This document shows, piece after piece, positions 29,452 through 39,337 of a DNA stretch of 64,000 nt (positions are counted from its first letter, which is position 1; each line of letters begins with the position of its first letter). Source of the stretch: Methanococcus aeolicus Nankai-3 (GTDB taxonomy: Archaea > AGJL01 > Methanococci > Methanococcales > Methanococcaceae); assembly GCF_000017185.1 (NCBI RefSeq), contig NC_009635.1, positions 1,325,189-1,389,188 of the forward strand, given 5' to 3'. The position numbers and the translations under genes were made by a program. Below the pieces are notes generated by a model. That model saw nothing but the letters and a program-made list of their open reading frames with translations, did not search any database and was not told where the DNA came from.

Positions 29452-30333
29452 TTACCATAGCACCGTGTTTTTATTATTTATTCTATCCAATAAAAATATC
29501 ATTAATGAGGAGGCTATTAAATCCGCCGTAGTTCCTGGATTTAATTTATTTCCTTCATTTGATAGAAATTTATCAAATTTTAATAACGACTCTTCATTAA
29601 AATTATTTAATACTTCTTTTGCTTTATCTGATACCATTTTTGAAGTATTTTCGTCTTTTTTTCTTGCTATTAGCGTATCTGGGTAATTTGAAAGTATGTT
29701 TAAAAATGTTTTTGTTGTTGCCAAATTTATATTGTTGTATTGTTCATAATATTTATTTAATAAATTATATCCTTCAAATGAAATATTAAATCCTTCTGTC
29801 CATTCATAAGATATATTATCCCAATCCGCCGATATTTTGAAAACATCGTATAGCGTTAAATTTTTTTCTCTTAATTCCTGTTTTGCATCGTTTTTTTGGG
29901 CATCTGGTCCTTCTTTTGGAGGATTTATATTTGGCATGGCTATTTCAATTGCCTCATAAACAGCAATTGCGTCATCTGTTGTAGTGTTTTTAACTGTGTT
30001 TTTTATTTCCCTTTTAAGTGTATTTATGTTAAATTCCTCCATCTGTCCTACTGTGGTGGCTATGGGGGTATGTAGCATAATTATACCTAAATTTGCATTA
30101 GATGGCGACCATTTTTTTGATTCTATAACTGCCAATTTTATATATTGTCCTATGTTTTGGGGGTCTTTTGAGGCTTTATATATTATGTCTCCAAAAGCTA
30201 CGCCCGAATTAAGGAAATGATGGTATTTTATGTCGTCATAGTCTTTATTTCTATGGACATTTCCCGGTTTAAAACTGCTAACCTCCAAACAACAGGCTAT
30301 TTGAGATGCTTTCATAATGTCAAATGAGTTCAT
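29452..30333 (-). CDS. CitG/MdcB-like triphosphoribosyl-dephospho-CoA synthase family protein
   Basis: About 293 aa. Family motifs: [18 protein letters not shown] near the start, [15 protein letters not shown] (about 94-108) and [20 protein letters not shown] at the C-terminus. Bacterial members attach a phosphoribosyl group to dephospho-CoA for citrate or malonate lyase; methanogens lack those enzymes, so the archaeal substrate is probably different. I take ATG 30333, 5 nt after GGTGAA. No neighbour explains it. Confidence 0.8.
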   Translation of the reverse strand: MNSFDIMKASQIACCLEVSSFKPGNVHRNKDYDDIKYHHFLNSGVAFGDIIYKASKDPQNIGQYIKLAVIESKKWSPSNANLGIIMLHTPIATTVGQMEEFNINTLKREIKNTVKNTTTDDAIAVYEAIEIAMPNINPPKEGPDAQKNDAKQELREKNLTLYDVFKISADWDNISYEWTEGFNISFEGYNLLNKYYEQYNNINLATTKTFLNILSNYPDTLIARKKDENTSKMVSDKAKEVLNNFNEESLLKFDKFLSNEGNKLNPGTTADLIASSLMIFLLDRINNKNTVLW

Positions 30334-30514
30334 AAATTTCACCAATGAAAATTAAATAAAATAATGAGTAAAAAAGATAATATTTTTTATGTTTTATAGG
30401 TAAATTATAATTTATATTATAAAATAATATTGCAATTAGGGCAAAATAAAAAAATAGCAAAACAAAAATAGTTAAAATATAAAAATATAAAATATATTTA
30501 TTACTTGGTTTTTA

Positions 30515-32158
30515 TTAATTAGTTTCTTCCTTTTTCTTTCTATTACTATATCTATAATACACTCCTACAATTACTACAATTACTACAATTGCCATAACCA
30601 TAGTAGTTATTCCACTATCTTTATTATCTACGGTTAATTCAATGGCCTCTTGGGATATATATATACTGTCGTCTCCACTTTCCCTATCTCCTGTGCTACG
30701 GAGCTCCACAGTTAATCTATAATCTTTTGGTTCTGCATCTTTATCCACTTTAACCTCTATAATTGCAGTTCCAGTTTCTCCCGGTTTTAATGTTCCAATG
30801 TAATCAGTTTTTTCGTCAAATTCGAAAGGTTGAACCGCATTTTTTATGGCACTAACTTTTATTGATTCTCCCCTTGTATTCCCTATATTTTTAACAGTTA
30901 TTTTTATTTTGTTTTTTCCGGGTGTTAATGTCTGTTTTTCGGGTATTATTGCAATTATTGGCTTTGGTTGAACGAATATTTCTATATTTTGGGTTGTGTT
31001 GTGTTTTTGGTTGTATATGTCTAAATATTCCATAGTTAATGGAATGGTGTATTTTTTAGCAGGTGCGTATTTATCTACATCAATATAAAAGCTAACAGTT
31101 TTACTTTCTCCACCACTTAAACTTCCGAGAGATTTAAAGTTTGCGGAGCTCCAACTATCTTCAAATACTGAATCATTTAATTTTAATTTTAAAAGTATGT
31201 CCTTTGCCCTTCCCTGTCCGTTGTTTGTAATTGTAGCATCAATTCTTACTTTATCGTCGCTGGGTTTAATTTCTTTGGGAGTCGTTATTATATTGGAGAT
31301 TCCTAATAATATATCTCCTTGCACCACTACACCAATATTTATAATTTCGGTCTTTTCTGTTCCATCTTCGTCTATCCATTTTATAGTGGCAGGGATTAAA
31401 TAAGAACTTTCTGGTGTGCGTTCGTTTGTGTGTAAATTTAAATATATTGTATTTTGGGCATTTGGTTTTAGTGCTCCAATATAGAATTTTGTAGTTCCAA
31501 TGGGTGAAATAAGTTCATTTCCGCCTACTGATATTGTGCATTGTTTTGCCGTTCCTGTTCCTTTATTTATTATGTTTAATGGTATCGTGGAAGTTCTTGA
31601 AGGTATTAAAGCACTATTATCTTTATTATTGCCATTTCCAACAGTTATTTCAAAATTTGCCTTTCCATATACTGGAATATAATATATTTTTGTGAATTTT
31701 CGTTCTGTTTCTGTGGTTTCTCCGTTATCGGTTGAAACTTCGGTATATTCTACTGTTATATCTATTCTGTAATCTCTTGAAGTAGCTTCTTCATTTGCAT
31801 GTAATTTAAAGTAGGTAGTATCACTTTCACCAATATTTAAATGTGGAATATTTGCTGTCCCTTTTGTGGGATTAACTTGCTTTATTTCAAATGGATAATG
31901 TGGCGATATAGATACTTTAATATCTTTAATATTGTTGTCGCTATTGTCATTTACTACTTTTAGCCATAAATCTACATCGTCCCCGGGGTGTATAGTTGAA
32001 GGATTATATTGGAGCTCCCCCATTTGAACGGCATAATTTGAATTTATCGCCATCGATAAAAATGCCATAAGCAATATTGAATAAATGAATTTATTTATCA
32101 TTTTATTTTTCATATTATCTTTTTTGATTTTTCTAATTTTATTTTTTATTCTTTCCAT
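30515..32158 (-). CDS. Surface protein with CARDB/NEW3-like repeats and C-terminal anchor
   Basis: 547 aa. After a basic N-terminus, IYSILLMAFLSMAINSNYAV looks like a signal peptide; then four or so Ig-like modules of about 100 residues repeat the pattern of KNIGN/NNGQG turns followed by GE..T.YF or GESKTV strands; the C-terminus MVMAIVVIVVIVGVYYRYSN is a membrane anchor with a basic tail. Such COG1361 proteins are extracytoplasmic. It is 10 nt downstream of the RND gene, so they likely act together in export or envelope upkeep. Three GGAGCTCC octamers. Confidence 0.8.
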   Translation of the reverse strand: MERIKNKIRKIKKDNMKNKMINKFIYSILLMAFLSMAINSNYAVQMGELQYNPSTIHPGDDVDLWLKVVNDNSDNNIKDIKVSISPHYPFEIKQVNPTKGTANIPHLNIGESDTTYFKLHANEEATSRDYRIDITVEYTEVSTDNGETTETERKFTKIYYIPVYGKANFEITVGNGNNKDNSALIPSRTSTIPLNIINKGTGTAKQCTISVGGNELISPIGTTKFYIGALKPNAQNTIYLNLHTNERTPESSYLIPATIKWIDEDGTEKTEIINIGVVVQGDILLGISNIITTPKEIKPSDDKVRIDATITNNGQGRAKDILLKLKLNDSVFEDSWSSANFKSLGSLSGGESKTVSFYIDVDKYAPAKKYTIPLTMEYLDIYNQKHNTTQNIEIFVQPKPIIAIIPEKQTLTPGKNKIKITVKNIGNTRGESIKVSAIKNAVQPFEFDEKTDYIGTLKPGETGTAIIEVKVDKDAEPKDYRLTVELRSTGDRESGDDSIYISQEAIELTVDNKDSGITTMVMAIVVIVVIVGVYYRYSNRKKKEETN

Positions 32159-32168
32159 GGTATTACCT

Positions 32169-33311
32169 CTAATTTTCTGTTGATGCCATTTTTCTAATTG
32201 CTGGCAAAATATATTTTTCCTCTATTACAATTAAGGCAGGTAGCAAAGTCATAACTGCAACCATACAGAAAAATATACCCAATCCACAAACCTTACCTAA
32301 ATTAGCCATCATAGGAAGTGGCGCGAAAGTTAGGGCAGTGAAACCAGCAATTGTTGTTGCTGTGGTGGCAAATACGGCTGAACCAGTCGATACCACGGCT
32401 ATTTCTAAGGCGTCCCCAATATTTTTTCCATATTTCCGTTCCTCATTATATCTGTGCATTAAATGTATTCCATAATCAATACCCATACCCAGTAATAAAG
32501 AACCCATTCCAGCTGTTGCCATATCTAATGGTATGCCAAATAATCCCATTGCCCCACCAGTCCATACCACAGATATTAGAATTGGAATAAGTGGCATGGT
32601 GGCAGACAACGGTTTTTTGAAATATAGGAATAATACAATTAATACACCAATTAAACCCAATCCAGTTGTATAGGCTTGACTAATTCCCATTAATTTGCCC
32701 ATTAAATCTCCCATTGCAGGGCTTCCTGTGGGTATAATTTCTACACCTTCTGGAACCGGAGCTCCTTCAAGTCTGTCATATACCTCTTTCATAATAGCTT
32801 TACTATCTCCTGAATCACTGTCTAAATTGATAGTAATCATTGAAAAATCATTATTATACATTCCCCGTTTTTTATCATCGGGCAAATTTTTATATATTTC
32901 CTTTACCGTTTCTATGTCATTTGGGATAATTCCATTATTTTCATTAACTATTGTATCGGTTGGAGTGGATACACGAGTTATGTAATCCGAATCTTCAAAT
33001 GTGTCTTTAAGGTATTTGACTAATTCAAAAACACGGGGGTCTCTGATGTCATCAACTTTGTTGCTGTTGTCGCTGTCTTTTAATTTTATAGCTACTATAA
33101 CTACATTACCTCCTCCAAATTCATCTTTTACTTCATTGAATGATATTATTACAGGGTCATCTTGGGGAAGCATTTTATCAAATGCAGTTTGAGATTTTAC
33201 ATTTGTTGCAGATATTCCAGCGAATATTGTTAATACAATAATTATTAAAACCGTTAAATACGGCTTTTTTTCTGAAAATTTTGCAGTTTTTTTGAGCATT
33301 TTTTTAATCAT
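32169..33311 (-). CDS. Half-size RND/MMPL-family membrane protein (MJ1562-like)
   Basis: 380 aa, about half the size of a standard RND pump. One N-terminal membrane segment (YLTVLIIIVLTIFAGISATN), a 160-residue external domain, then five membrane segments including GMGSLLLGMGIDYGIHLMHRY, the conserved RND core with an acidic residue for proton coupling. Two copies would be needed to make a full-length pump. The operon is regulator, this gene, surface protein. Its cargo is unknown; hydrophobic compounds or lipids are the usual guess. Confidence 0.85.
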   Translation of the reverse strand: MIKKMLKKTAKFSEKKPYLTVLIIIVLTIFAGISATNVKSQTAFDKMLPQDDPVIISFNEVKDEFGGGNVVIVAIKLKDSDNSNKVDDIRDPRVFELVKYLKDTFEDSDYITRVSTPTDTIVNENNGIIPNDIETVKEIYKNLPDDKKRGMYNNDFSMITINLDSDSGDSKAIMKEVYDRLEGAPVPEGVEIIPTGSPAMGDLMGKLMGISQAYTTGLGLIGVLIVLFLYFKKPLSATMPLIPILISVVWTGGAMGLFGIPLDMATAGMGSLLLGMGIDYGIHLMHRYNEERKYGKNIGDALEIAVVSTGSAVFATTATTIAGFTALTFAPLPMMANLGKVCGLGIFFCMVAVMTLLPALIVIEEKYILPAIRKMASTEN

Positions 33312-33328
33312 GTTATAATCACCATTAA

Positions 33329-33907
33329 TTAATCTGGCTTTTCGTTATCATTGTTATGCTCGCAAAAAGTTTTCGAACATCCACTATTACTATTTTTATT
33401 TATCTCTTTAATTGTCACCAATATTTTTTTTAACAATTTTTCCATTTTTTCAAGATTTTGTAATTTATCTAGTATCAATTCGTTTTCTCCGTTTGATTTT
33501 TCATTTAATTCTCTTAATTTAGTACTGGCATCCAAAAAAAGGGCATGTTTATGTCCGACTATGTCCAATATCGACGAGAAACCACACAATGGTTCATAAT
33601 ATTGTTTTCTTTCCCCTTTTACCCAAACTTTTTTTATGAATCCTAATTTTTCAAGTTTGTTTAAATTCATGCTTACATTCCCTCTGCTTATGCCCAATTC
33701 TTCCATTATATCATCAATACATAGAGGATTATGTGAAGCATAGATACATCCATAAACTTCTCCGACTGATTTACTTAATCCATGAATCTTTGAAATCTTT
33801 GAAAATAATTCTATGATTGTTTTTTTCATTTCTTCATTTATTTCTTCTTTCATTTTATTGTCCTTTTCTTTGAGTTCATTTTTAGTAATGTTATTGTGCA
33901 ATTCCAT
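33329..33907 (-). CDS. GbsR/MarR-type transcriptional regulator (MJ1563-like)
   Basis: 192 aa. A winged helix spans about residues 45-110: SVGEVYGCIYASHNPLCIDD, IMEELGISRGNVSMNLNKLE and the wing WVKGERKQYYEP. The C-terminal half is helical and may dimerise; the last 15 residues hold cysteines and histidine (CSKTFCEHNNDN), possibly a metal or redox sensor. First gene of the three-gene operon with RND and surface protein, ending 17 nt before the next start, so probably its own regulator. Confidence 0.85.
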   Translation of the reverse strand: MELHNNITKNELKEKDNKMKEEINEEMKKTIIELFSKISKIHGLSKSVGEVYGCIYASHNPLCIDDIMEELGISRGNVSMNLNKLEKLGFIKKVWVKGERKQYYEPLCGFSSILDIVGHKHALFLDASTKLRELNEKSNGENELILDKLQNLEKMEKLLKKILVTIKEINKNSNSGCSKTFCEHNNDNEKPD

Positions 33908-33932
33908 ATTATCACTTATTTTGCAGTTTTTT

Positions 33933-34160
33933 TATAGTTAATCTTCGGTCTTTTTCAACACAGTTAATCTTCGGACTAAGAAAGACAAACAAGGGACGAT
34001 TCTTGAATATTAAATATGAACTGTGATACAATACGCAAAATCTCCATATTACTAAAAATGAAGAAATTCATTTACAAAATCTTCGATTTTGTACAAAATC
34101 TCAAAGAGATTTTATTTAATAATTGGACGGATAAGGGACAGTTATTGAAGATTAACTATA
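33933..34160. repeat. TATAGTTAATCTTC-ended element, copy B (composite)
   Basis: Left end TATAGTTAATCTTCGGTC at 33933; a second left-type end CAGTTAATCTTCGGAC starts at 33961; right end GGACAGTTATTGAAGATTAACTATA finishes at 34160. Left and right ends are perfect 14-nt inverted repeats. Inside are two hairpins, ACAAAATCTTCGATTTTGT and AAAATCTCAAAGAGATTTT. The doubled left end suggests nesting or rearrangement of two copies. It occupies most of the spacer between the GbsR gene and the GfcR gene. Confidence 0.8.
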
Positions 34161-34322
34161 ATCATCTATTCACCATATTTGTAAGTTTCAAAAATTTCAA
34201 AATTTATTGAAACTTTTGAATAATTTATTATCGTGTTAATATCATTTAAATATTTTTCTAATTAATTTATGTAAATATACAAATATAATAAAAATAATAG
34301 GGTCATTAATCTATATTAATAA

Positions 34323-34577
34323 ATAATAAAAAATAATATATAAAGCAATAACAGCAAGATATGGTAAAATTCATAGTTCGTTGGGAGCTCCTTATAAAAT
34401 TCTATAAGTTCACCGGAATGACATTTAAATACACAAAAATTTTATGGCCCTTGAACAAACTTTTTGAACATATTATAAATATAATAAAAAATAATATATA
34501 AAGCAATAACAGCAAAATATGAACAAACTTTTTGAACACACTATAAATTGTGGGTTTTAATATTTTGGGTGAAAAAT
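34323..34577 (+). promoter_or_regulatory. Repeated promoter segments upstream of the GfcR-like gene
   Basis: A 41-bp segment at 34323-34363 recurs at 34481-34521 with one difference; it contains AAAAAATAATATATAAAGCA, a TATA-like box. A 28-bp segment GAACAAACTTTTTGAACA plus YAYTATAAAT occurs at 34453-34480 and 34521-34548, each with the direct repeat GAACA. These look like duplicated promoter/operator sites and fit autoregulation by the downstream gene. GGAGCTCC at 34384 lies between them. Confidence 0.55.
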
Positions 34578-35198
34578 ATGAACAAAAAACTAATTGAAAA
34601 AGCACTAAAATTAAGAGATGAAGGATTTGCAACCGCAGGTATTGCAGATGAATTAAATGTATCAGTAGATACGGCACTTTATTTAATATTAAATGGCGAA
34701 AGATTATTAACCCAATCAGAGGAAAAGGCTGAAACGAAAGAAAAAAACATAGATATATATGTTGAATGGGATAGTATTAAAATGTCATCAAAAAGATTAA
34801 AGAACATAGCCCTAATAATGGCTGATATGTTGAAAGATGTTGAATTTGATGGTATTGTGGGAATATCTTCTGGAGGTGTTCCATTGGCAACTTTAATGTC
34901 TGAACATTTGGACAAAACCTTTTCGGTATATACTCCAAAAAAACACCTTCACGGCAACAAAAAAAGTTCAAATTTAGAAAAAACCTGTTCTATTATGGAT
35001 ACTGGTGAATTTGTAATTGTAGATGATGTTTTAACTTCTGGAAAAACGATGGCAGAAACAATAAAAGCCATAAAGTGTTGTGGAGTTCCAAAAAAAGCAA
35101 TAGTTATAATTGATAAAAGTGGATTAAAAGAAATAGAGGGGGTTCCAGTAGAGGCACTATTTAGGGTTGGAACAGTTGAAGTAAGTAAATCAGAATAA
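34578..35198 (+). CDS. gfcR: GfcR-like regulator (HTH plus phosphoribosyltransferase domain)
   Basis: 206 aa. Residues 1-45 form a helix-turn-helix (EGFATAGIADELNVSVDTAL); residues about 75-200 are a PRTase fold with VGISSGGVPLATLMSEHL and the PRPP loop VIVDDVLTSGKTMAET. These proteins were long called orotate phosphoribosyltransferase-like; the haloarchaeal relative GfcR regulates sugar metabolism. ATG 34578 follows GGGTGAA; the upstream in-frame start is weaker. It precedes the glutamate synthase set by 186 nt, but a link is only positional. Confidence 0.85.
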   Translation: MNKKLIEKALKLRDEGFATAGIADELNVSVDTALYLILNGERLLTQSEEKAETKEKNIDIYVEWDSIKMSSKRLKNIALIMADMLKDVEFDGIVGISSGGVPLATLMSEHLDKTFSVYTPKKHLHGNKKSSNLEKTCSIMDTGEFVIVDDVLTSGKTMAETIKAIKCCGVPKKAIVIIDKSGLKEIEGVPVEALFRVGTVEVSKSE

Positions 35199-35384
35199 AA
35201 ATATAAATATATAATAACCAACATAATAAATAATAAATGATGTATAATATTAATACTCTCCTTTTATTACATTTTTTTAACAAATTATATAAATGACTTT
35301 TTTTATAATACATTAAACTTATGTAAAGTTAGCGTATAAAGTTAAAGTTAATATAATTATATAATATTTTATTGGAGGATTATC

Positions 35385-36470
35385 ATGTGTGGAATCATTG
35401 GATTTATAAGTCGAGATAAAAAATTAATCCGTGGAGATAAAATAGCCATAGCTTTGGACAGCCTAAAAGAAAGGGGAAACGGACAAGGTTCTGGTTATGT
35501 GGGATATGGAATATATCCAAAATACAAAGATAGCTACGCTATACATGTATTTTTAGACAACAATCCACAGTATATGGATATAAAAGAAAATGTAAAACAA
35601 GTTCTTGAAAAATATGGGTATGTTCTTAATGATGAGGAAATACCTACAAAAGACGGAATAATAGAAAAAGAATTTATACCATGGAGGTTTTTCTATGATT
35701 TCGATGAAAAATATGCGGATAGTGAAAAAGATCTCATGGTAGATATGGTAATGGAAATTAATGATAAAATAGATGGTGCTTTTGTATTTTCAAGTGGTAA
35801 AAACATGGGAATATTTAAAGCATCTGCATGGCCAATGGAAGTTGCCGAATTTTACAAATTAGATGAATATGAAGGATATATGTGGTTATCCCATGCAAGA
35901 TATCCAACAAATACAAGAGGCTGGTGGGGTGGAGCTCACCCATTCAATTTATTAAATTGGTCTGTTGTTCATAATGGAGAAATCACAAGCTACGGAACAA
36001 ATAAAAGATATGTTGAGAGCTTTGGATATAAATGTAGGCTATTAACAGATACGGAAGTTGTAGCATATATATTCGACCTCCTTATACGAAAACACGAAAT
36101 TCCTGTGGAATATGCTTTAAGTGCAGTAGCTCCAAAATTCTGGAAAGAAATAGATACTATGGAAGATGAAGAAAGGGAGCTCCATGAATCAATTAGAATG
36201 ACCTACGGCGGAGCTACATTAAATGGACCTTTTGCCATAATCGTTGGAACAGAGGAAGGAATGATGTTTATGAATGGAGAAACCAATGATGGCAATAGTT
36301 TAATAGGTATAACCGACAGAATAAAACTCAGACCATTAATTGTTGGAGAAAAAGACGATTTATTATTTGTATCTAGTGAAGAAGCGGCAATAAGAAAAAT
36401 ATGCCCTGAATTAGATAAAGTATGGATGCCAGATGCAGGGGAGCCTGTTTTAGCAAGAATTAATAAATAA
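35385..36470 (+). CDS. Glutamate synthase, glutaminase (class II amidotransferase) subunit
   Basis: 361 aa. The protein starts MCGIIGF; after Met removal Cys is the nucleophile of class II glutaminase domains. Further conserved: [20 protein letters not shown] (about 166-185), [18 protein letters not shown] and [11 protein letters not shown]. It corresponds to the first domain of bacterial GltB, encoded here as its own gene. Ribosome site GGAGGAT. A TATA-like AAATTATATAAATG lies at about 35282-35295. First of four glutamate-synthase-related genes. Confidence 0.9.
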   Translation: MCGIIGFISRDKKLIRGDKIAIALDSLKERGNGQGSGYVGYGIYPKYKDSYAIHVFLDNNPQYMDIKENVKQVLEKYGYVLNDEEIPTKDGIIEKEFIPWRFFYDFDEKYADSEKDLMVDMVMEINDKIDGAFVFSSGKNMGIFKASAWPMEVAEFYKLDEYEGYMWLSHARYPTNTRGWWGGAHPFNLLNWSVVHNGEITSYGTNKRYVESFGYKCRLLTDTEVVAYIFDLLIRKHEIPVEYALSAVAPKFWKEIDTMEDEERELHESIRMTYGGATLNGPFAIIVGTEEGMMFMNGETNDGNSLIGITDRIKLRPLIVGEKDDLLFVSSEEAAIRKICPELDKVWMPDAGEPVLARINK

Positions 36471-36543
36471 AGATAAAATAACTAAAATAATATATTAAAA
36501 TATATTAAATATATTACAATAATTAACAGTAGGAAGTGATATA

Positions 36544-38076
36544 ATGATACCTTCGACAGTTCCACCAACCATGAAAGTTGAAGTTGATTATAATAAATGC
36601 ATGCTTTGCGAGAGATGTGTAAATGAATGCTCGTGGGGAGTTTATAGGCGAGAAGGTAATAGAATTATAAGCTACTCAAATAGGTGCGGTGCATGTCATA
36701 GATGTGTATCAATGTGCCCAAGAGATGCTATTAATATATCTACCCAATCAATAGATTATAGGCCCCATCCATTATGGACAAAAGAGGCAAGAGAAGACAT
36801 AATAAATCAATCAAAAACAGGCTGTATTCTTTTAAGCGGTATGGGAAATGCAAAAGAATACCCAATTTATTTTGATAAAATTGTGTTGGATGCCTGTCAA
36901 GTTACAAATCCATCAATTGACCCGTTAAGGGAGCCAATGGAATTAAGGACTTACATAGGTAAAAAACCTAAAAAATTAGAATTTGAAATGGTAGAAGAAG
37001 AAGTAGATGGAAAGAAAATTAAAAAACAAAAATTAAAAACAAAAGTTGCTCCAAATATAAAGTTGGAAACTCCAATTATGATAGGACACATGTCTTATGG
37101 AGCTCTCTCATTAAATGCCCACCAAGCAATGGCAAGAGCCGTTAAAGAATGTGGAACTTTCATGGGGACCGGAGAAGGAGGGCTTCACAGAAGTATATAT
37201 CCTTATGCCGATAATGTAATTACCCAGGTTGCATCTGGTAGATTTGGAGTAAATGAGGAATATCTTTCAAAAGGAGCTGCAATTGAGATAAAAATAGGAC
37301 AAGGAGCAAAACCAGGAATTGGAGGGCATCTCCCCGGGGAAAAAGTATCTGCTGAGGTTTCATTAACAAGAATGATTCCAGAAGGTAGTGATGCTATTTC
37401 ACCAGCTCCACACCACGATATTTATTCAATTGAAGATTTGGCACAGCTTGTAAGAAGTTTAAAAGAAGCTACAAGATGGAAAGTTCCTGTATTTGTGAAA
37501 ATATCAGCAGTTCATAATGTTGCAGCTATTGCAAATGGAATAGCTACCAGCGATGCTGATGCCGTAGTAATTGACGGATTTAAGGGAGGAACAGGTGCAG
37601 CACCTAAGGTATTTAGAGATAATGTAGGAATACCAATAGAATTGGCTGTTGCAGCAGTTGACCAAAGATTGAGAGAAGAAGGAGTAAGAAACGAAATAAG
37701 TATTATAGCAAGTGGAGGGATAAGAAACTCCGCCGATGTATTTAAATTAATAGCTCTTGGTGCAGATGCAACCTATATCGGAACAGCTGTAATGATAGCT
37801 ATGGGCTGTAGAGTATGTGGTAGATGTTACACAGGACAATGTGCATGGGGAATAGCCACACAAAAACCAGAGCTCGTAAGTAGGTTGGATGTAGAAGAAG
37901 GAGCAAAAAGAGTTGCAAATCTCATAAATGCATGGACACATGAAATACAGGAGCTCCTTGGTGCCGCAGGAATTAATTCTATTGAAAGTTTAAGAGGAAA
38001 CAGAGATAGGTTAAGAGGAGTAGGGCTAAATAAAACAGAATTAGAAGCACTTGGCATTGAACATGCTGGAATGTAA
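36544..38076 (+). CDS. Glutamate synthase, FMN-binding synthase subunit with ferredoxin domain
   Basis: 510 aa. N-terminal 2[4Fe-4S] domain (CMLCERCVNECSWGVY, CGACHRCVSMCPRDA), then the FMN-binding TIM barrel of glutamate synthase: HMSYGALSLNAHQAMARAVK, GQGAKPGIGGHLPGEKV and IDGFKGGTGAAP. The 3Fe-4S cysteine cluster CRVCGRCYTGQCAWG is near 420-434. It takes ammonia from the glutaminase subunit and makes glutamate from 2-oxoglutarate. Ribosome site AAGTGAT. Archaeal-type split GltB. Confidence 0.93.
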   Translation: MIPSTVPPTMKVEVDYNKCMLCERCVNECSWGVYRREGNRIISYSNRCGACHRCVSMCPRDAINISTQSIDYRPHPLWTKEAREDIINQSKTGCILLSGMGNAKEYPIYFDKIVLDACQVTNPSIDPLREPMELRTYIGKKPKKLEFEMVEEEVDGKKIKKQKLKTKVAPNIKLETPIMIGHMSYGALSLNAHQAMARAVKECGTFMGTGEGGLHRSIYPYADNVITQVASGRFGVNEEYLSKGAAIEIKIGQGAKPGIGGHLPGEKVSAEVSLTRMIPEGSDAISPAPHHDIYSIEDLAQLVRSLKEATRWKVPVFVKISAVHNVAAIANGIATSDADAVVIDGFKGGTGAAPKVFRDNVGIPIELAVAAVDQRLREEGVRNEISIIASGGIRNSADVFKLIALGADATYIGTAVMIAMGCRVCGRCYTGQCAWGIATQKPELVSRLDVEEGAKRVANLINAWTHEIQELLGAAGINSIESLRGNRDRLRGVGLNKTELEALGIEHAGM

Positions 38077-38109
38077 TCTATAATCATATATTATAAATTA
38101 CCCAAAATT

Positions 38110-38368
38110 ATGGCGAATCGACAATTAATTAATATCCTTTAAATTTGCAAACTCTTTTAGGGTTTGCCCCTCACCATCGTGATTCAAAAAACCTTTGGTT
38201 TTTTCATCAAATGATGTCTAAAACAGTTAAGATTAAATATTTCCTAATCCGTAATTAAGCATAATTTATAGGCTTAACTGCGAGGAATTTAATAAAAATC
38301 ACGAAGTGATTTTTATAGCTCGAAGCTTCGCTTCGATAATAGTATATAATTGTCTGTCGATTTGCCAT
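38110..38368. repeat. Second MITE-like element inside the glutamate synthase cluster
   Basis: Ends: ATGGCGAATCGACAATTA from 38110, and TTGTCTGTCGATTTGCCAT finishing at about 38368; the inverted match is ATGGC-A-AATCGACA with one mismatch and a short offset. Inside are four hairpins: AAACTCTTTTAGGGTTT, AAAAAACCTTTGGTTTTTT, AAAAATCACGAAGTGATTTTT and TCGAAGCTTCGCTTCGA. It fills the 350-bp gap between the second and third glutamate synthase genes and probably separates their transcripts or lies within one. Confidence 0.6.
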
Positions 38369-38432
38369 TATAAATATTAATAAATCTATTTATATCTTTT
38401 ATTTTTACAATTATAATATTTATGGTGAGATG

Positions 38433-39218
38433 ATGGATAAATCAACAACAGAAGTAGTATTGGACGCCAACAACTTTGAATATAGGGAGTTAAATGAAAA
38501 AATCCATACTATTTTAAATGAATATCCAAATTTAGAAAAACTTATTTTAAAAAATGTTTTGGGTCAAAGATTTATCGGAAATGGAATTCAAAAAGAAATA
38601 ACAATAGAAATATATGGAGTTCCAGGCGGAGACCTTGGAATGTTCATGAATGGACCAACAATTATAGTTCATGGAAATGCTGACCACGCACCGGGAAATA
38701 CTATGGATAGTGGTAAAATTGTAATCCATGGAAGTGGCGGGGATGCCACTGGACACTCTATGAGAGGAGGAAAACTATTTGTTAGGGACAATGTTGGATA
38801 TAGAAGTGGAATCCACATGAAAGAATATAAGGAAAAATTCCCGATATTGGTCATAGGCGGAGAAATAAAGGATTTTTTAGGAGAATATATGGCAGGAGGA
38901 ATTCTTATTGGACTCAATATGGATAACGAGGGAAATGATTTAGGAAAAATAAATTCAAAAATGCTTGGAACTGGAATTCACGGCGGAAGCATATATATTA
39001 GGGAGAGCATCGATAAATCCCAATTAGGAGTTGCTGCGGATATTAAAGAATTCACAGACGAAGACAGAGCAAAAATTACGCCATATATTGAAGAATTTTG
39101 TAAAGATTTTAATTATAGCGAAGAAATAAAAAATAAGCTTTTGAATTCAAATTATACAAAAATAGCTCCAATCTCGAAAAGACCATTCGAAAAATTATAT
39201 ACTCCTGATTTAAGATAA
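38433..39218 (+). CDS. Glutamate synthase, GXGXG-domain subunit
   Basis: About 261 aa. It is the right-handed beta-helix C-terminal domain of GltB as a stand-alone protein: repeated G-x-x-G-x-x-x-G turns such as GVPGGDLGMFMNGPTIIVHG, GKIVIHGSGGDATGHSMRGG and YMAGGILIGLN. In glutamate synthase this domain packs against the channel for ammonia. Of two adjacent ATGs I prefer 38433, 4 nt after GGTGA; 38430 is too close. It lies 352 nt after the FMN subunit gene. Confidence 0.88.
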   Translation: MDKSTTEVVLDANNFEYRELNEKIHTILNEYPNLEKLILKNVLGQRFIGNGIQKEITIEIYGVPGGDLGMFMNGPTIIVHGNADHAPGNTMDSGKIVIHGSGGDATGHSMRGGKLFVRDNVGYRSGIHMKEYKEKFPILVIGGEIKDFLGEYMAGGILIGLNMDNEGNDLGKINSKMLGTGIHGGSIYIRESIDKSQLGVAADIKEFTDEDRAKITPYIEEFCKDFNYSEEIKNKLLNSNYTKIAPISKRPFEKLYTPDLR

Positions 39219-39337
39219 ATAATCAATAAGTATAGATAATAATTAATTATTATAATGATAATATTTAGAAATATTGGTAATAATATCGGTGATTAATAAA
39301 TATAACTCATAAACATAAAACATAAACGGTGTTAATT

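Noticed and set aside
38077-38432. CRISPR array or riboswitch before the GXGXG gene because of the series of hairpins
   Set aside because: The hairpins have different sequences and no regular direct repeats and spacers; matching outer ends favour a mobile-element relic. No CRISPR-like regular repeat was seen anywhere in the window.
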